DNA of 64,000 nt from CAWAND01 sp963807065 (GCA_963807065.1 CAWDZQ010000004.1:434001-498000); one strand, 5' to 3'; shown: positions 17,582 to 26,897, counted from the stretch's first letter. Notes: a model not told the origin generated them from the sequence alone. Translations and numbers: made by a program.

Positions 17582-18318
17582 CGCGCGGCAAGTTGGGCCT
17601 GGCCGCCCTGGCCCTGCTGGTCGTTTGGCAGGCGTTGGCCTGGTTGGTCCACCGCCCAATCCTCCCACAGCCGTGGATCGTACTGGCGACTTTTGCCACC
17701 GAGTTGCCGAACGCGCTGGGGATCGATTTCCTGGCTAGCCTGTGGCGTGTCCTGGCCTCAATGGCCCTATCCGTCGCCCTGGCGGTGCCGGCCGGGTTGG
17801 TCCTCGGCCAGTCCAGACGCCTTGATCGCATCTTCGCCCCCATAATCTACATCCTGTTCCCCATACCGAAGGTCGTGCTGGTGCCGGTGGTGCTGCTGTT
17901 CCTGGGCGTGGGCGACCTGCCAAAGATCGTGATCATCTTCATGATTCTCTTCTTCCAGATCCTGGTCCTGGTGCGGGATCAGGCGGCCGGGATCCGGCCC
18001 GAACTGCTGCATTCCGTGCGCAGCCTCGGCGCCGGACGGCGTGCCCTGTTCCGGTTTGTTTACCTGCCGGCCAGCCTGCCGGCCATCCTGACGGCGCTGC
18101 GACAGTCGGTGGGCACGGCGGTGGCCGTGCTCTACATCGCCGAGTTGTTCGCCACCCAACGCGGCCTCGGTTACTACATCTATCTCAACGGGAGCACCCT
18201 GCTCAACTACCCCAAAATGTACGCCGGCGTGCTGGCCATGAGCCTACTGGGGTTGGGCCTGTACTTTGCGGTGGACTGGGTTCACCAGCGCCTGTGTCCA
18301 TGGCAGTTTGTGAGCTGA
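17578..18318 (+). CDS. ABC importer permease
   Basis: A 246-residue permease with about six hydrophobic helices and the EAA-like cytoplasmic loop (ELLHSVRSLGAGRRALFRFVYLP, with the conserved Gly). It pairs with the preceding ATPase and the lipoprotein to form one importer. The ATG is embedded in the ATPase stop. Confidence 0.92.
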   Translation: MTRGKLGLAALALLVVWQALAWLVHRPILPQPWIVLATFATELPNALGIDFLASLWRVLASMALSVALAVPAGLVLGQSRRLDRIFAPIIYILFPIPKVVLVPVVLLFLGVGDLPKIVIIFMILFFQILVLVRDQAAGIRPELLHSVRSLGAGRRALFRFVYLPASLPAILTALRQSVGTAVAVLYIAELFATQRGLGYYIYLNGSTLLNYPKMYAGVLAMSLLGLGLYFAVDWVHQRLCPWQFVS

Positions 18319-18393
18319 CCGGCCGATGCCGCTCCGGTTTCTTCCCCCATCAAACCTTCCCTTACCCAACCTTGCCTGGAAGGAGCCGGCGCG

Positions 18394-19098
18394 GTGACGC
18401 ATTTACAGGGAGAGCAGCGCTCCGAGTATGTGCGACGAATGTTCGGACGCATCGCAGGGCGCTATGATCTCCTCAACCGGGTGATGACCGGCGGCCAGGA
18501 CGTGCGCTGGCGGCGCGAGGTGGTCCGGCGGCTGAACCCCCGAGCCGGAGGGCGCTACCTGGATCTGGGCGCCGGCACAGGCGATTTGGCCTTCGAGATT
18601 CGACGCCAGGCGCCCGGGGCCGTGTGCGTCGCCGCCGACTTCACCCCCGAAATGATCGCCGTAGGGCGTGTGCGCCACCTCGCCCACCAGCCCGGGTGGG
18701 TCGTGGCTGATGCCCAGCACTTGCCGTTCGCCAGCGCCTCGTTCGACGGGTTGGTATCCGGCTTCCTGCTGCGCAACGTGGTCAATCTGGAGGCCAGCCT
18801 TTCGGAACAGCTGCGGGTGCTCAGGCCGGGAGCAACCTGGGTGGCTCTGGATACTTCGCCACCGCCACCCGGACCCCTTCGCCCTTTGATCGAGCTGCAC
18901 TTGCATCGCGTCGTCCCCCTCCTCGGCCAAATCCTGGCCGGGGATCCGGATGCCTACACCTATCTTCCCGACTCTACGGAGGGCTTTCTGGCCCCGGAGG
19001 CATTGCTCGAGCGTTTGGCCGCCGCCGGTTTCTCGGATGGGGCCTACCTGCGGCGGATGTTCGGAACGATTGCCATCTACTCGGCACGCGTGCCCTGA
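18394..19098 (+). CDS. ubiE: UbiE/MenG-type quinone methyltransferase
   Basis: A 234-residue SAM-dependent C-methyltransferase. It has the UbiE N-terminus (VRRMFGRIAGRYDLLNRVMTGG), the SAM motif YLDLGAGTGDLAF, and SFDGLVSGFLLRNV. UbiE/MenG performs the last ring methylation of menaquinone or ubiquinone. GTG 18394 follows GGAG at about 8 bp. It closes the run of ubiA and ABC genes, and with ubiD upstream the window holds the prenylation, decarboxylation and methylation steps. Confidence 0.9.
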   Translation: MTHLQGEQRSEYVRRMFGRIAGRYDLLNRVMTGGQDVRWRREVVRRLNPRAGGRYLDLGAGTGDLAFEIRRQAPGAVCVAADFTPEMIAVGRVRHLAHQPGWVVADAQHLPFASASFDGLVSGFLLRNVVNLEASLSEQLRVLRPGATWVALDTSPPPPGPLRPLIELHLHRVVPLLGQILAGDPDAYTYLPDSTEGFLAPEALLERLAAAGFSDGAYLRRMFGTIAIYSARVP

Positions 19099-19166
19099 CG
19101 CGCAGCAACCACCGCCAATGGTAGACTTGGTGCCTTAGACCCCAGTCCCCACTCGGAGGCCCTCCT

Positions 19167-19721
19167 TTGCAGCCCTGGCAGACTCTCAACTCCCGCCTGC
19201 TCCTCGATCGATCGCCATGGCTACGTGTCCTGGCTGAGGACGTCCAGCTTCCCGACGGCCGGGTGGTTGAAGCTTACCTGCGGCTGGACACTCCCGACTA
19301 CATCATGGTCGTGCCGGTGGACGAGGGCGGACGGATCGGCTTTATCCGCTCCTACAAGCGCGGCGTCGACGACATCGATCTCCAGCCCCCGGCGGGGATG
19401 ATCGAACCCGGCGAGGATCCTCTGGCCAGCGCACAGCGGGAGCTGCTCGAGGAAATGGGCTGCCGGGCAGACGCGTGGCAAGACCTGGGTAAGTACGTCA
19501 TTGGCGGCAACATGCGCGGTGGCTGGGCTCACTTGTTCCTGGCCACCGGGTGCCGCCAGGTGGCGGCGCCGAATTCGGGAGATCTTGAGGAGCAGGAGGT
19601 CGTCTGGCTCTCGGGGGCCGAAGCGCAAGCCCTGTGGCTTGGCGGCAATCTGGCCCAAATGTCGTCGGCTGCTGCCCTAGGCCTGGCTTTCGCCCACCTG
19701 ATGGCTTCCAGCGAGGATTAA
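19167..19721 (+). CDS. Nudix hydrolase (ADP-ribose pyrophosphatase-like)
   Basis: A 184-residue hydrolase with a full Nudix box (GMIEPGEDPL through RELLEEMGC, about residues 78-100), which binds the metal and the catalytic Glu residues. The general shape is that of NudF/ADPRase enzymes that split ADP-ribose or related nucleoside diphosphates. TTG 19167 is a strong start, with GGAGG 7 bp upstream. It overlaps the next gene by one base (TAATG). Confidence 0.88.
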   Translation: MQPWQTLNSRLLLDRSPWLRVLAEDVQLPDGRVVEAYLRLDTPDYIMVVPVDEGGRIGFIRSYKRGVDDIDLQPPAGMIEPGEDPLASAQRELLEEMGCRADAWQDLGKYVIGGNMRGGWAHLFLATGCRQVAAPNSGDLEEQEVVWLSGAEAQALWLGGNLAQMSSAAALGLAFAHLMASSED

Positions 19722-20455
19722 TGGATTCGTCTAATCTGCCGCGGGCTGCCCTGCGCGGCGAGCCTTCCTATGTCTGGCGTGCCGGGCAGGCTCGGCGCTG
19801 GGAGATGATCGTGACCGCCGCCGGTGGACGTGAACGCGGACGGGTGCTGGATTGCGGCTGCGGGATCGGCGCCTATTTAGGCCACATGGAAACCCAGGCG
19901 GATCGGGCCTACGGACTGGAGTACGACTTCGACCGGGCACAGGTGGCGCGCCTCAGCCAGCACGACGTGGTCTGTGCCGCCTCCGAGCATTTGCCCTTTC
20001 CCTCCGGCACTTTCGACCTGATCCTGTCTCACGAGGTCCTCGAGCATGTGTCCGACGACCACCAGTCCGTTCGCGCCATGCTTCGGGTCTTGCGCAAGGG
20101 GGGGCGCCTGGTTGTGTTCGTCCCCAATCGCGGCTATCCCTTCGAGACGCACGGCATCTTCTGGCGGGGACGTTATCACTTCGGCAACATACCCCTGGTG
20201 AACTACCTTCCACGGAGCCTGCGCGACAAACTGGCACCCCACGTCCGCGTGTACAGTCCTGCCGATATTCGATCTCTGTTCGAGGGATTGGCCTGCGAAC
20301 CCGTGAGCGCCACGATCATATTCGGAGCCTACGACAACCTGATCGCCCGCTGGCCGACCCCGGGTCGCATCTTGCGCAGGCTGCTTCAGGCCATGGAGGC
20401 CACCCCGCTCAGGGCGCTCGGACTCTCCCACTTCTGGGTTCTAGAGAAGCTCTGA
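19721..20455 (+). CDS. Class I SAM-dependent methyltransferase
   Basis: A 244-residue methyltransferase with motif I VLDCGCGIGAYLG, the acidic partner GLEYDFD, and the post-I stretch FDLILSHEVLEHVSDD. The C-terminal GRYHFGNIPLVNYLP is common in sugar- or lipid-linked methyltransferases. The substrate is unknown. It is translationally coupled to the Nudix gene. Confidence 0.82.
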   Translation: MDSSNLPRAALRGEPSYVWRAGQARRWEMIVTAAGGRERGRVLDCGCGIGAYLGHMETQADRAYGLEYDFDRAQVARLSQHDVVCAASEHLPFPSGTFDLILSHEVLEHVSDDHQSVRAMLRVLRKGGRLVVFVPNRGYPFETHGIFWRGRYHFGNIPLVNYLPRSLRDKLAPHVRVYSPADIRSLFEGLACEPVSATIIFGAYDNLIARWPTPGRILRRLLQAMEATPLRALGLSHFWVLEKL

Positions 20456-20476
20456 CCGCCATCTTCTGCGCCCAAT

Positions 20477-20504
20477 AAAACCGGCGCCTTCGGGCGCCGG
20501 TTAA
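20477..20504. terminator. Bidirectional terminator with UUCG loop
   Basis: AACCGGCGCC-TTCG-GGCGCCGGTT, with AATAAA before and TTAACTT after, lies between the convergent methyltransferase and gltA. Confidence 0.85.
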
Positions 20505-20536
20505 CTTCATGACAGCCTGAGCGCAAAACCGCCTGC

Positions 20537-21709
20537 CTAACGCTCCGCCACCGGCACCCAGGTCCTGCCCGTGGCCCCGACATAAGTGGCGCGTGGCCGA
20601 ATCAGGACATCGTCTTCGATCTGCTCCAGGACGTTGGCAGACCACCCTCCCATGCGGCCCATGGCGAAGACCGAAGAAAAGATGGGTGGCTCGAGCCCGA
20701 CACCGTGCAGCACCAAGGCCGTGTAGAACTCAACATTGGTTCGCAGATTTCGGCCCGGTTTGAGTTCATCCAGCACGTCGATGAAAGCCGCCTCGCAAGT
20801 GCGCGCGTCGTCATACAGTTGACTGTCTCCGGTCCGCTCGAAGAGCTTCTCCGCCGCCGCACCCAGGACGTCGGCGCGCGGGTCGCGCACCTTGTAGACG
20901 CGGTGCCCGAAACCCATGATGCGGTCTCCCGCCTCGACCGTTTCCCTGGCCCATGCCCGGGCGATCTCCCCGATCGGCCTACCCGAGTCCGCTGCTTTCT
21001 TCTGCAGGGCGAACACGGTGTCCAAGGCCGGGCCGGGCGCTCCACCATGAAGCGGACCTTTGAGCGCACCGACGGCGCCGACCACCGCCGAGATCATGTC
21101 GGAGCGGGTGCTGACGATTACCCGCGCGGTGAAGGTCGAGGCATTCATGCCGTGATCGACGACGGTGTTGAGATACGTTTCCAAGCCTCGCACGGCCGCC
21201 GTATGTGGTTCTTCATCGAACAGCATGTACAGGAAATTGGCCGCCTGGCCCAGGTCCTGGCGAGGTGAGACAGGCTTTTGACCGCGCAAGAGCCGCCACA
21301 TCGCCGCCACCACCGTGGGCGCGTGGGCCACCAGCGAAATGGCCCGCCTTAGATTGGCCGGCCGCGATGTGTCGGAAGGGTCTGGATCCACCAGGCTGAG
21401 GCTGTCGAGCCCGAGCCGCAGGCCGTCCATCGGCGGCAGCCCCCTTTCGGCGGCCGCCGCCAGCACATCCAAGGTGGCCTTGGGCAGCCCGCGCTCAGCC
21501 GCGATGCCGGAAGTTAGGGCCAGGAGTTCCTTGGCATTCGGAAGGCGATCGTGCCACAGCAGGTGGACCACCTCCTCATAGCTGGCGTTGGGCGCCAACT
21601 CCTGGACGGGGTAGCCCGCAATCGTCAGTTTTCCAGCTTGTCCGTCGACCTGGCTGAGATGCGTCTCCGTCAGTATCACGCCTTGGAGACCACGTGCGAT
21701 GTCGGTCAT
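20537..21709 (-). CDS. gltA: Citrate synthase
   Basis: A 390-residue type I enzyme joining oxaloacetate and acetyl-CoA. Active-site His residues appear at 186 (DHGMNAST), 221 (GPLHGG) and 269 (GFGHRVYKVRDPR). The acidic catalytic position reads NVEFYTA, i.e. Glu where the E. coli enzyme has Asp; Glu is, as I recall, found in some other lineages. Methylcitrate synthase is an alternative. Palindrome copy C lies 26 bp upstream of the start. It is downstream of lpd and may be read with the 2-oxoacid dehydrogenase operon. Confidence 0.92.
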   Translation of the reverse strand: MTDIARGLQGVILTETHLSQVDGQAGKLTIAGYPVQELAPNASYEEVVHLLWHDRLPNAKELLALTSGIAAERGLPKATLDVLAAAAERGLPPMDGLRLGLDSLSLVDPDPSDTSRPANLRRAISLVAHAPTVVAAMWRLLRGQKPVSPRQDLGQAANFLYMLFDEEPHTAAVRGLETYLNTVVDHGMNASTFTARVIVSTRSDMISAVVGAVGALKGPLHGGAPGPALDTVFALQKKAADSGRPIGEIARAWARETVEAGDRIMGFGHRVYKVRDPRADVLGAAAEKLFERTGDSQLYDDARTCEAAFIDVLDELKPGRNLRTNVEFYTALVLHGVGLEPPIFSSVFAMGRMGGWSANVLEQIEDDVLIRPRATYVGATGRTWVPVAER

Positions 21710-21734
21710 GACCTTGGGGGTCCTTGCCTTTCTA

Positions 21735-21750
21735 TGTGAGAAATTTCACA
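21735..21750. promoter_or_regulatory. Rex/CRP-like palindrome, copy C
   Basis: TGTGAG-AAAT-TTCACA lies between the lpd stop (27 bp) and the gltA start (26 bp). A citrate synthase promoter is a plausible target of a redox or catabolite regulator. Confidence 0.5.
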
Positions 21751-21776
21751 AACTGCTGCTTGGGCTCACTCGTCCC

Positions 21777-23174
21777 TTAGATGTGGATGGGTGTGCCTTC
21801 GGCCACGTGGGCGGCTTCCATGAGCGCCTCGCTCAGCGTGGGGTGGATGTGCACGTTGCGGGCAATCTCGGCCGGCGTGAGTTCCATCATGTGGGCGAGG
21901 GTCAGCTCGGGCAGCAGCTCGGTGACTTCAGGGCCCACCAGGTGCGCGCCCAGGATCTCACCGTACTTGGCATCCACCACCATCTTGACCCAGCCTGCAC
22001 TTTCGCCCATGGCCAGGGCCCGCCCGTTGGCCTGGAAGGGGAAGCGGCCGATCTCCACTTCGTAGCCGCGTTCCTTGGCCTGGTCTTCTGTCAAACCAAA
22101 CGATGCGATCTGGGGCTGGGAGAAGGTGCCGCGGGGCATCATCTCATAGTCCAGCTCGACCGTTTCAACTCCGGCGATCCGCTCGGCGCAGACGATCCCC
22201 ATCGCCGAGGCGACGTGGGCCAGCGGAAGTTTTCCGGTGATATCCCCGATGGCCCACACGCCGGAGACATTGGTGGCCATGGCCGAATCCACCTTCACCC
22301 ACCCCCTGTCCGTGGTGTTGACCCCAGCTTTATCCAACCCCAAGCCACCGGTGTTCGGGGTCCAACCGATGGCAATCAGAGCCTGATCTGCGTCCAGCGT
22401 CTGGTCGCCCTCTTCGCCGGAGATGTTGACCTTGACCTTGGTCTTGAGCACCTCGATGCCGGCGACCTTGGTGCCGACGTGGAACTTGATACCGCGCTTG
22501 CGGAAAGCCCTCGCCAACTCCTTCCCGACTTCCGGGTCCTCGCGCGGGGCCAGCCGGTCGAGCATTTCCACCAGCGTCACGTCGACCCCATATGAGTGCC
22601 AGATGGTGGCGAACTCCAATCCAATCGGCCCGGCGCCGACGATCACAGCCGAGCTGGGCAGGCTGTCGGCCATAATCGCTTCCAGATAGCTGACCACCCG
22701 CTCGCCGTCGGCTTCCACGCCGGGGATCATGGCTGCCCTGGCCCCGGTGGCGATGACGATGTTGTCGCCCGTCAGGGTGCTGGCCTTCCCGGTGTCATCG
22801 GTTAGGCTCAGCGTCTTGGCGTCCTTGAATTCCGCAGCGGCCATATGGACGTCGATCCCATTCTTCTTCATCAGGAATCCGACGCCCTTGGTCAGGCGGT
22901 CGGAGGCAGCCCGGCTTCGTCTGAAGGCCACACTGTAATCCAATTTCAGGCCCTCAAGTTCGAAGCCGTACTCTTCGCCGCGTTCACGCAGGGTGTGCGC
23001 CACGTGGGCGCTGTCCAGCAGCGACTTGGATGGAATGCAGCCGACATTCAGGCACACCCCCCCAAGCCATTGTTTGTCGACGATGGCCGATTTCAGGCCG
23101 AGCTGTGCGGCGCGGATGGCGCACACGTACCCGCCCGGTCCCGCGCCGACGACGATGACATCATAGTCTGCCAT
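21777..23174 (-). CDS. lpdA: Dihydrolipoyl dehydrogenase (E3)
   Basis: A 465-residue flavoprotein that reoxidises the lipoyl group of E2 and makes NADH. The FAD site is VVGAGPGGYVCAIRAA, the redox disulfide GGVCLNVGCIPSKS (Cys41, Cys46) and the catalytic His-Glu pair lies in NVHIHPTLSEALMEAA. It follows the E2 gene by 93 bp and belongs to the same 2-oxoacid dehydrogenase operon. Confidence 0.96.
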   Translation of the reverse strand: MADYDVIVVGAGPGGYVCAIRAAQLGLKSAIVDKQWLGGVCLNVGCIPSKSLLDSAHVAHTLRERGEEYGFELEGLKLDYSVAFRRSRAASDRLTKGVGFLMKKNGIDVHMAAAEFKDAKTLSLTDDTGKASTLTGDNIVIATGARAAMIPGVEADGERVVSYLEAIMADSLPSSAVIVGAGPIGLEFATIWHSYGVDVTLVEMLDRLAPREDPEVGKELARAFRKRGIKFHVGTKVAGIEVLKTKVKVNISGEEGDQTLDADQALIAIGWTPNTGGLGLDKAGVNTTDRGWVKVDSAMATNVSGVWAIGDITGKLPLAHVASAMGIVCAERIAGVETVELDYEMMPRGTFSQPQIASFGLTEDQAKERGYEVEIGRFPFQANGRALAMGESAGWVKMVVDAKYGEILGAHLVGPEVTELLPELTLAHMMELTPAEIARNVHIHPTLSEALMEAAHVAEGTPIHI

Positions 23175-23267
23175 GCAGGCATTCCTCCTGATCGGTGCTC
23201 AGGGCAGCTGGACGGCCGCCCTGCCTGTGACGTTTGTCTTTGGAAGCCGATGGCGCCGAGCTTGAGA

Positions 23268-24578
23268 TCAGGCCCAGGCCTCCAGCGTTTTAACCACCTG
23301 TCCAAGGAACGCATCGCCGATGGCGCCGTCCATGATCCGGTGGTCAAAGGTCAAGGTCAAGTAGACCATGGGGCGGATGGCCATACCATCCGCTCGATCG
23401 CCGGCCGGGGTCTGGCTTTCCACTACCACAACCCGCTTTTGGATGGCGCCCACGCCCAGGATCCCGGACTGCGGCTGGTTAATGATCGGCGTGGCAAACA
23501 GCGAACCACTGACGCCGTGGTTGGTAATTGTAAATGTTCCCCCTTGCACCTCTTCCGGCTGAAGCTGGCGCGCCCGTGCGCGTCCAGCCAGATCTTCGAG
23601 CGCCGCCGCCAGGCCGCGCAGGGACAACTGGTCGGCGATCTTGATCACCGGCACGATCAGGCCGTCTTCGCCGAGCGAAACGGCCATGCCCAGATTGACC
23701 TGGCCGTGGTACTGAATGCCTTCCCCGGTCAGTGAGGCGTTGACGACCGGGATCGCCTTCAGCGCCTGAACCGTCGCCAGCGCAAAGTACGCCGAGAAGG
23801 TCAACCGCACGCCGTCGCGTTCGAATTCGGCTTTGTGCGCGTTCCGGTGGGCGACCACCCGGCTCAGGTCGGCTTCCATGAGCGTGGTGACATGCGGGCT
23901 GGTGTGCTTCGAACGCAGCATGTGTTCGGCAATGGCCTTGCGCACCGGACCCAGCGGTTCGATGTCACCAGGTGTGCTCTTTCCGGTTTCGCCCCGCCAA
24001 CCGGAGGCCGGTCCGAAGATCTCCTCGGACGGCCGGAAGAGTTCCCCAGAGGCCGGCTCCTCCCACGGGGCTGCGATCGGCGCCGCCGCTCCGCCACCTT
24101 CGATGTAGGCGAGTACGTCCTTCTTGGTGATACGGCCGTCCCGGCCGGTGCCCTCAATTTGGCTCAGGTCGAGCTGGTGCTCGGAGGCCATGCGGGCCAC
24201 AACAGGCGAGATAAACCCCAATTCCTTCGCCCGTCCGCTGCGGGTCGGCGCGGCCTGAGGCGGCTTGACTTTGGCGGCCGGTGAGGCGGCGGCCATGACC
24301 TTCTGCGTGGCGCCCTCCCCGGCTTCAGGCGCCTCTTCGCCGGCTAGGCCGATCATGGCCAGGAGGCGACCGGCCTCCACCGTCTCGCCCTCCCCCACGT
24401 ACACCTTGAGCACGACCCCGCTGGCCGGGGAGGGCACTTCGGTGTCCACCTTGTCGGTGTTGATCTCGACCAGGGGCTCGAACTCTTCGACGTCGTCGCC
24501 CGGCTGCTTCAGCCAACGGGTCACGGTCCCTTCGACGACCAACTCGCCCAGTTGGGGCATGATGACCTTGGTTGCCAT
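23268..24578 (-). CDS. bkdC: 2-oxoacid dehydrogenase E2 (lipoyl acyltransferase)
   Basis: A 436-residue E2 core. The lipoyl domain has its lipoylation Lys43 in EINTDKVDTEVPSP. A flexible Ala/Pro linker leads to the E3-binding domain (about 117-152, ISPVVARMASEHQLDLSQIEG). The catalytic domain ends with the acyltransferase motif DHRIMDG (about 412-418). Only one lipoyl domain is present. The E1 subunits upstream look like branched-chain oxoacid enzymes, so BkdC is preferred over PdhC. Confidence 0.92.
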   Translation of the reverse strand: MATKVIMPQLGELVVEGTVTRWLKQPGDDVEEFEPLVEINTDKVDTEVPSPASGVVLKVYVGEGETVEAGRLLAMIGLAGEEAPEAGEGATQKVMAAASPAAKVKPPQAAPTRSGRAKELGFISPVVARMASEHQLDLSQIEGTGRDGRITKKDVLAYIEGGGAAAPIAAPWEEPASGELFRPSEEIFGPASGWRGETGKSTPGDIEPLGPVRKAIAEHMLRSKHTSPHVTTLMEADLSRVVAHRNAHKAEFERDGVRLTFSAYFALATVQALKAIPVVNASLTGEGIQYHGQVNLGMAVSLGEDGLIVPVIKIADQLSLRGLAAALEDLAGRARARQLQPEEVQGGTFTITNHGVSGSLFATPIINQPQSGILGVGAIQKRVVVVESQTPAGDRADGMAIRPMVYLTLTFDHRIMDGAIGDAFLGQVVKTLEAWA

Positions 24579-24647
24579 CTTGAATTGCGCCTCCTAGCTT
24601 CCGAGCACATTTGCCGAGCGCGCAGGCCGGCCGGACGTTGATCCGAA

Positions 24648-25634
24648 CTAGTAGGCCGCCAGGTCGCGCATGGCGGCGGCGATTTTCTCCGGATTGAGCA
24701 TGAACCAATCCTGCAGTGGATGGCTGTAGGGCATGGCCGGCACGTCGGGACCCGCCAGCCGTTTCACCGGGGCATCCAGAAACGTGAAGGCCCCGTCCGC
24801 CACGATGGCGGCAATCTCCGCCCCGTAGCCGCAGGTTATGTTGTCTTCGTACACCACCAACGCCTTGCCGGTCTTGCGGACCGAGTCCAACACGGTCGCC
24901 CTGTCGAGCGGAAGCAGGCTGCGCAGGTCGACTACCTCGACCTGGACGCCCTCACTGGCCAGCTGTTCGGCCGCTTCCAGGCAGTAGTGGTGCATCATCC
25001 CATAGGCAAAGACGCTGAGATCGGTGCCCTCACGGGTGACCTTGGCCTTCCCCAGGGGAACCAGCACCTCTTCGTCCTCGGGCACATCCCCCTTGATCAA
25101 CCGGTAGCCCTTCTTGGGTTCGAAGACCATCACTGGATTGGGATCGCGCACGGCCGATTTGAGCAGACCCTTGGCGTCGTAAGGCGTGGACGGGATGACG
25201 ACTTTGAGCCCCGGAACGTGAGCGAAGAAGGCCTCAACCGATTGGGAATGGTACAGCCCGCCGCCGATGCCGCCGCCATAGGGAGCGCGGATGACCATCG
25301 GGACGGTCCATTCGCCGTTGGACCGGTAGCACATCTTGGCGGCTTCGCTGACGATCTGGTTGAAGGCTGGATAGATGAAATCCGCAAACTGGATCTCGCA
25401 AATGGGCCGCATCCCGTACAGCGCGGCTCCGATCCCCACGCCCACGATCGATAGCTCCGCCAGAGGGGAATCCATCACCCGGTCGGCGCCATACTTCTCA
25501 AACAAACCCATGGTGGCCCGAAAGACACCCCCGCGCGGCCCGACATCCTCGCCCACGATAAACACGTCATCATCGCGGGCCAGTTCTTCATCCATCGCCT
25601 GCCGCAGGCCTTCGATCAACGTGATCTCAGTCAT
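24648..25634 (-). CDS. bkdB: 2-oxoacid dehydrogenase E1 beta subunit
   Basis: A 328-residue transketolase-fold subunit starting MTEITLIEGLRQAMDEEL, followed by VFIVGEDVGPRGGVFRAT and the YGGGIGGGLYHSQSVEAFFAHVPG region shared by PDH and BCKDH beta chains. ATG 25634 overlaps the end of the alpha gene by 8 bp; a longer frame to 25703 is unlikely. It pairs with the alpha subunit for thiamine-diphosphate-dependent oxidative decarboxylation. Confidence 0.93.
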   Translation of the reverse strand: MTEITLIEGLRQAMDEELARDDDVFIVGEDVGPRGGVFRATMGLFEKYGADRVMDSPLAELSIVGVGIGAALYGMRPICEIQFADFIYPAFNQIVSEAAKMCYRSNGEWTVPMVIRAPYGGGIGGGLYHSQSVEAFFAHVPGLKVVIPSTPYDAKGLLKSAVRDPNPVMVFEPKKGYRLIKGDVPEDEEVLVPLGKAKVTREGTDLSVFAYGMMHHYCLEAAEQLASEGVQVEVVDLRSLLPLDRATVLDSVRKTGKALVVYEDNITCGYGAEIAAIVADGAFTFLDAPVKRLAGPDVPAMPYSHPLQDWFMLNPEKIAAAMRDLAAY

Positions 25635-26634
25635 GTCGCACGTCCTCGACATACACGGGATACGTCGCTTCTTCGTCGGAGGGGTACGGCGCCGCCTCGG
25701 CATGCTGTGTGGCCTCGTCGACGGCCTGCTTGGCCCGCTCCTCTAGCTCGTCGGCACCGGCCTGATCCAGCAAGCCGTCTTTGTTCAGCCTGTCCTTGAA
25801 ACGCGTCAGCGGATCGTCCTTCTTGAGCGCATCCAGCTCAGCCTTGGAGCGGTACGTCCGGTCATCGTCATCCGAAGAGTGCGGAGTCATGCGATTAACC
25901 CGGGCTTCCACCAGCGTCGGCCCCTCACCGCTTCGGGCGCGCTCAGCCGCCTCACCCACCACTCGGTAGACCTCGAGTGAGTCCAAACCGTTCACGCTCA
26001 CCCCGGCCAGGCCCAGGCCCTTGGCCTTGTCAGCCACGCTGTGCACGCCCATCTGCAGCTCCTGGCGCACCGAAATTGCGTAGCTGTTATTTTCAACGAA
26101 GAAGATCACGGGAAGCTTGTGCACGGCGGCCCAATTCACGCCCTCGTACCATTCTCCTTGCGAGGTGCCGCCTTCCCCCACCGAAGTCAGGGCCACGCCG
26201 TCATCTCCACGCAGCTTCATGGCCATAGCGATCCCGGTGGCGTGCGTGGTCTGGGTCGACACCGGAGACGAGTGGCTGACCACGTTCGCGCGTCGCAGGC
26301 TCCAGTGACTGGGCATCTGGCGCGCACCTGAGTTGGGTTCACCCTTCTTTCCCAACAGCCCAAGCATGAATTCCTCGGGGGTCATCCCCAGGGCCAGGAG
26401 AAGCGCCAGGTCCCGATAATATGGCACAAACCAGTCGCTTCCTCGCCTCAGGGCGAAGGCGGCGCCGACCTGGGCGGCTTCGTGTCCAATCCCGGAGATG
26501 TGAAACGCGATCTTGCCTTGGCGATGCAGCACCCAGGCGCGCTCGTCCAACCGGCGCGCCAGCAGCATCGTCCAATACATCTCGAGGACGGTCTCTTTGC
26601 TCAAGATGGATTGAGTCTCTTGCGTAACGGCCAT
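25627..26634 (-). CDS. bkdA: Branched-chain-type 2-oxoacid dehydrogenase E1 alpha
   Basis: A 335-residue thiamine-diphosphate-binding subunit. The cofactor motif begins GEGGTSQGEWYEG and ends VENNSYAIS. The phosphorylation-loop region reads TPHSSDDDDRTYR, as in Bacillus-type branched-chain enzymes and unlike the HGHSMSDP form of pyruvate dehydrogenase. ATG 26634 has GGAGG 7 bp upstream; the longer frame to 26769 is disfavoured. It is first in the operon alpha-beta-E2-E3, leading into gltA. The likely role is conversion of branched-chain 2-oxoacids to acyl-CoAs. Confidence 0.9.
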   Translation of the reverse strand: MAVTQETQSILSKETVLEMYWTMLLARRLDERAWVLHRQGKIAFHISGIGHEAAQVGAAFALRRGSDWFVPYYRDLALLLALGMTPEEFMLGLLGKKGEPNSGARQMPSHWSLRRANVVSHSSPVSTQTTHATGIAMAMKLRGDDGVALTSVGEGGTSQGEWYEGVNWAAVHKLPVIFFVENNSYAISVRQELQMGVHSVADKAKGLGLAGVSVNGLDSLEVYRVVGEAAERARSGEGPTLVEARVNRMTPHSSDDDDRTYRSKAELDALKKDDPLTRFKDRLNKDGLLDQAGADELEERAKQAVDEATQHAEAAPYPSDEEATYPVYVEDVRHD

Positions 26635-26881
26635 CCCGCAGCCTCCTTCGAGCTCGTGACAACCTCGACCGCTTGCTCGCCCACGCACATCCGTCTTGCC
26701 GCCAGATGGCCCGGCGTAAAAGCCGGCCGGCTTGGGGGACCGAGCCACCTGCGTGTCACTGTCTTGCACCGGTCACCCTCGGCCGGATAGCTCCCATCCA
26801 GCCGCGGCCCACCGGCTTGACATCTTTCTAATCCTAACCGCTTTGAAACCGATGGGGCCCCTCGACGACGGCCAGCCGATT

Positions 26882-26892
26882 TGTGAAAACCT

Positions 26893-26897
<5 letters not shown>
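26882..26897. promoter_or_regulatory. Rex/CRP-like palindrome, copy D
   Basis: TGTGAA-AACC-TTCACA sits inside a longer palindrome (10-bp arms from GAT to ATC). It is about 250 bp upstream of bkdA and 10 bp past the probable original stop of the Hdr-like gene. It is the best-conserved copy. Confidence 0.55.

Noticed and set aside
23200..23223. CAGGGC/GCCCTG hairpin between E2 and lpd
   Set aside because: Long loop, no U-tract and inside an operon; too weak to annotate as terminator.
22845..23735. Frame opposite lpd and the E2 gene
   Set aside because: Spans two genuine genes on the other strand, with no domain.
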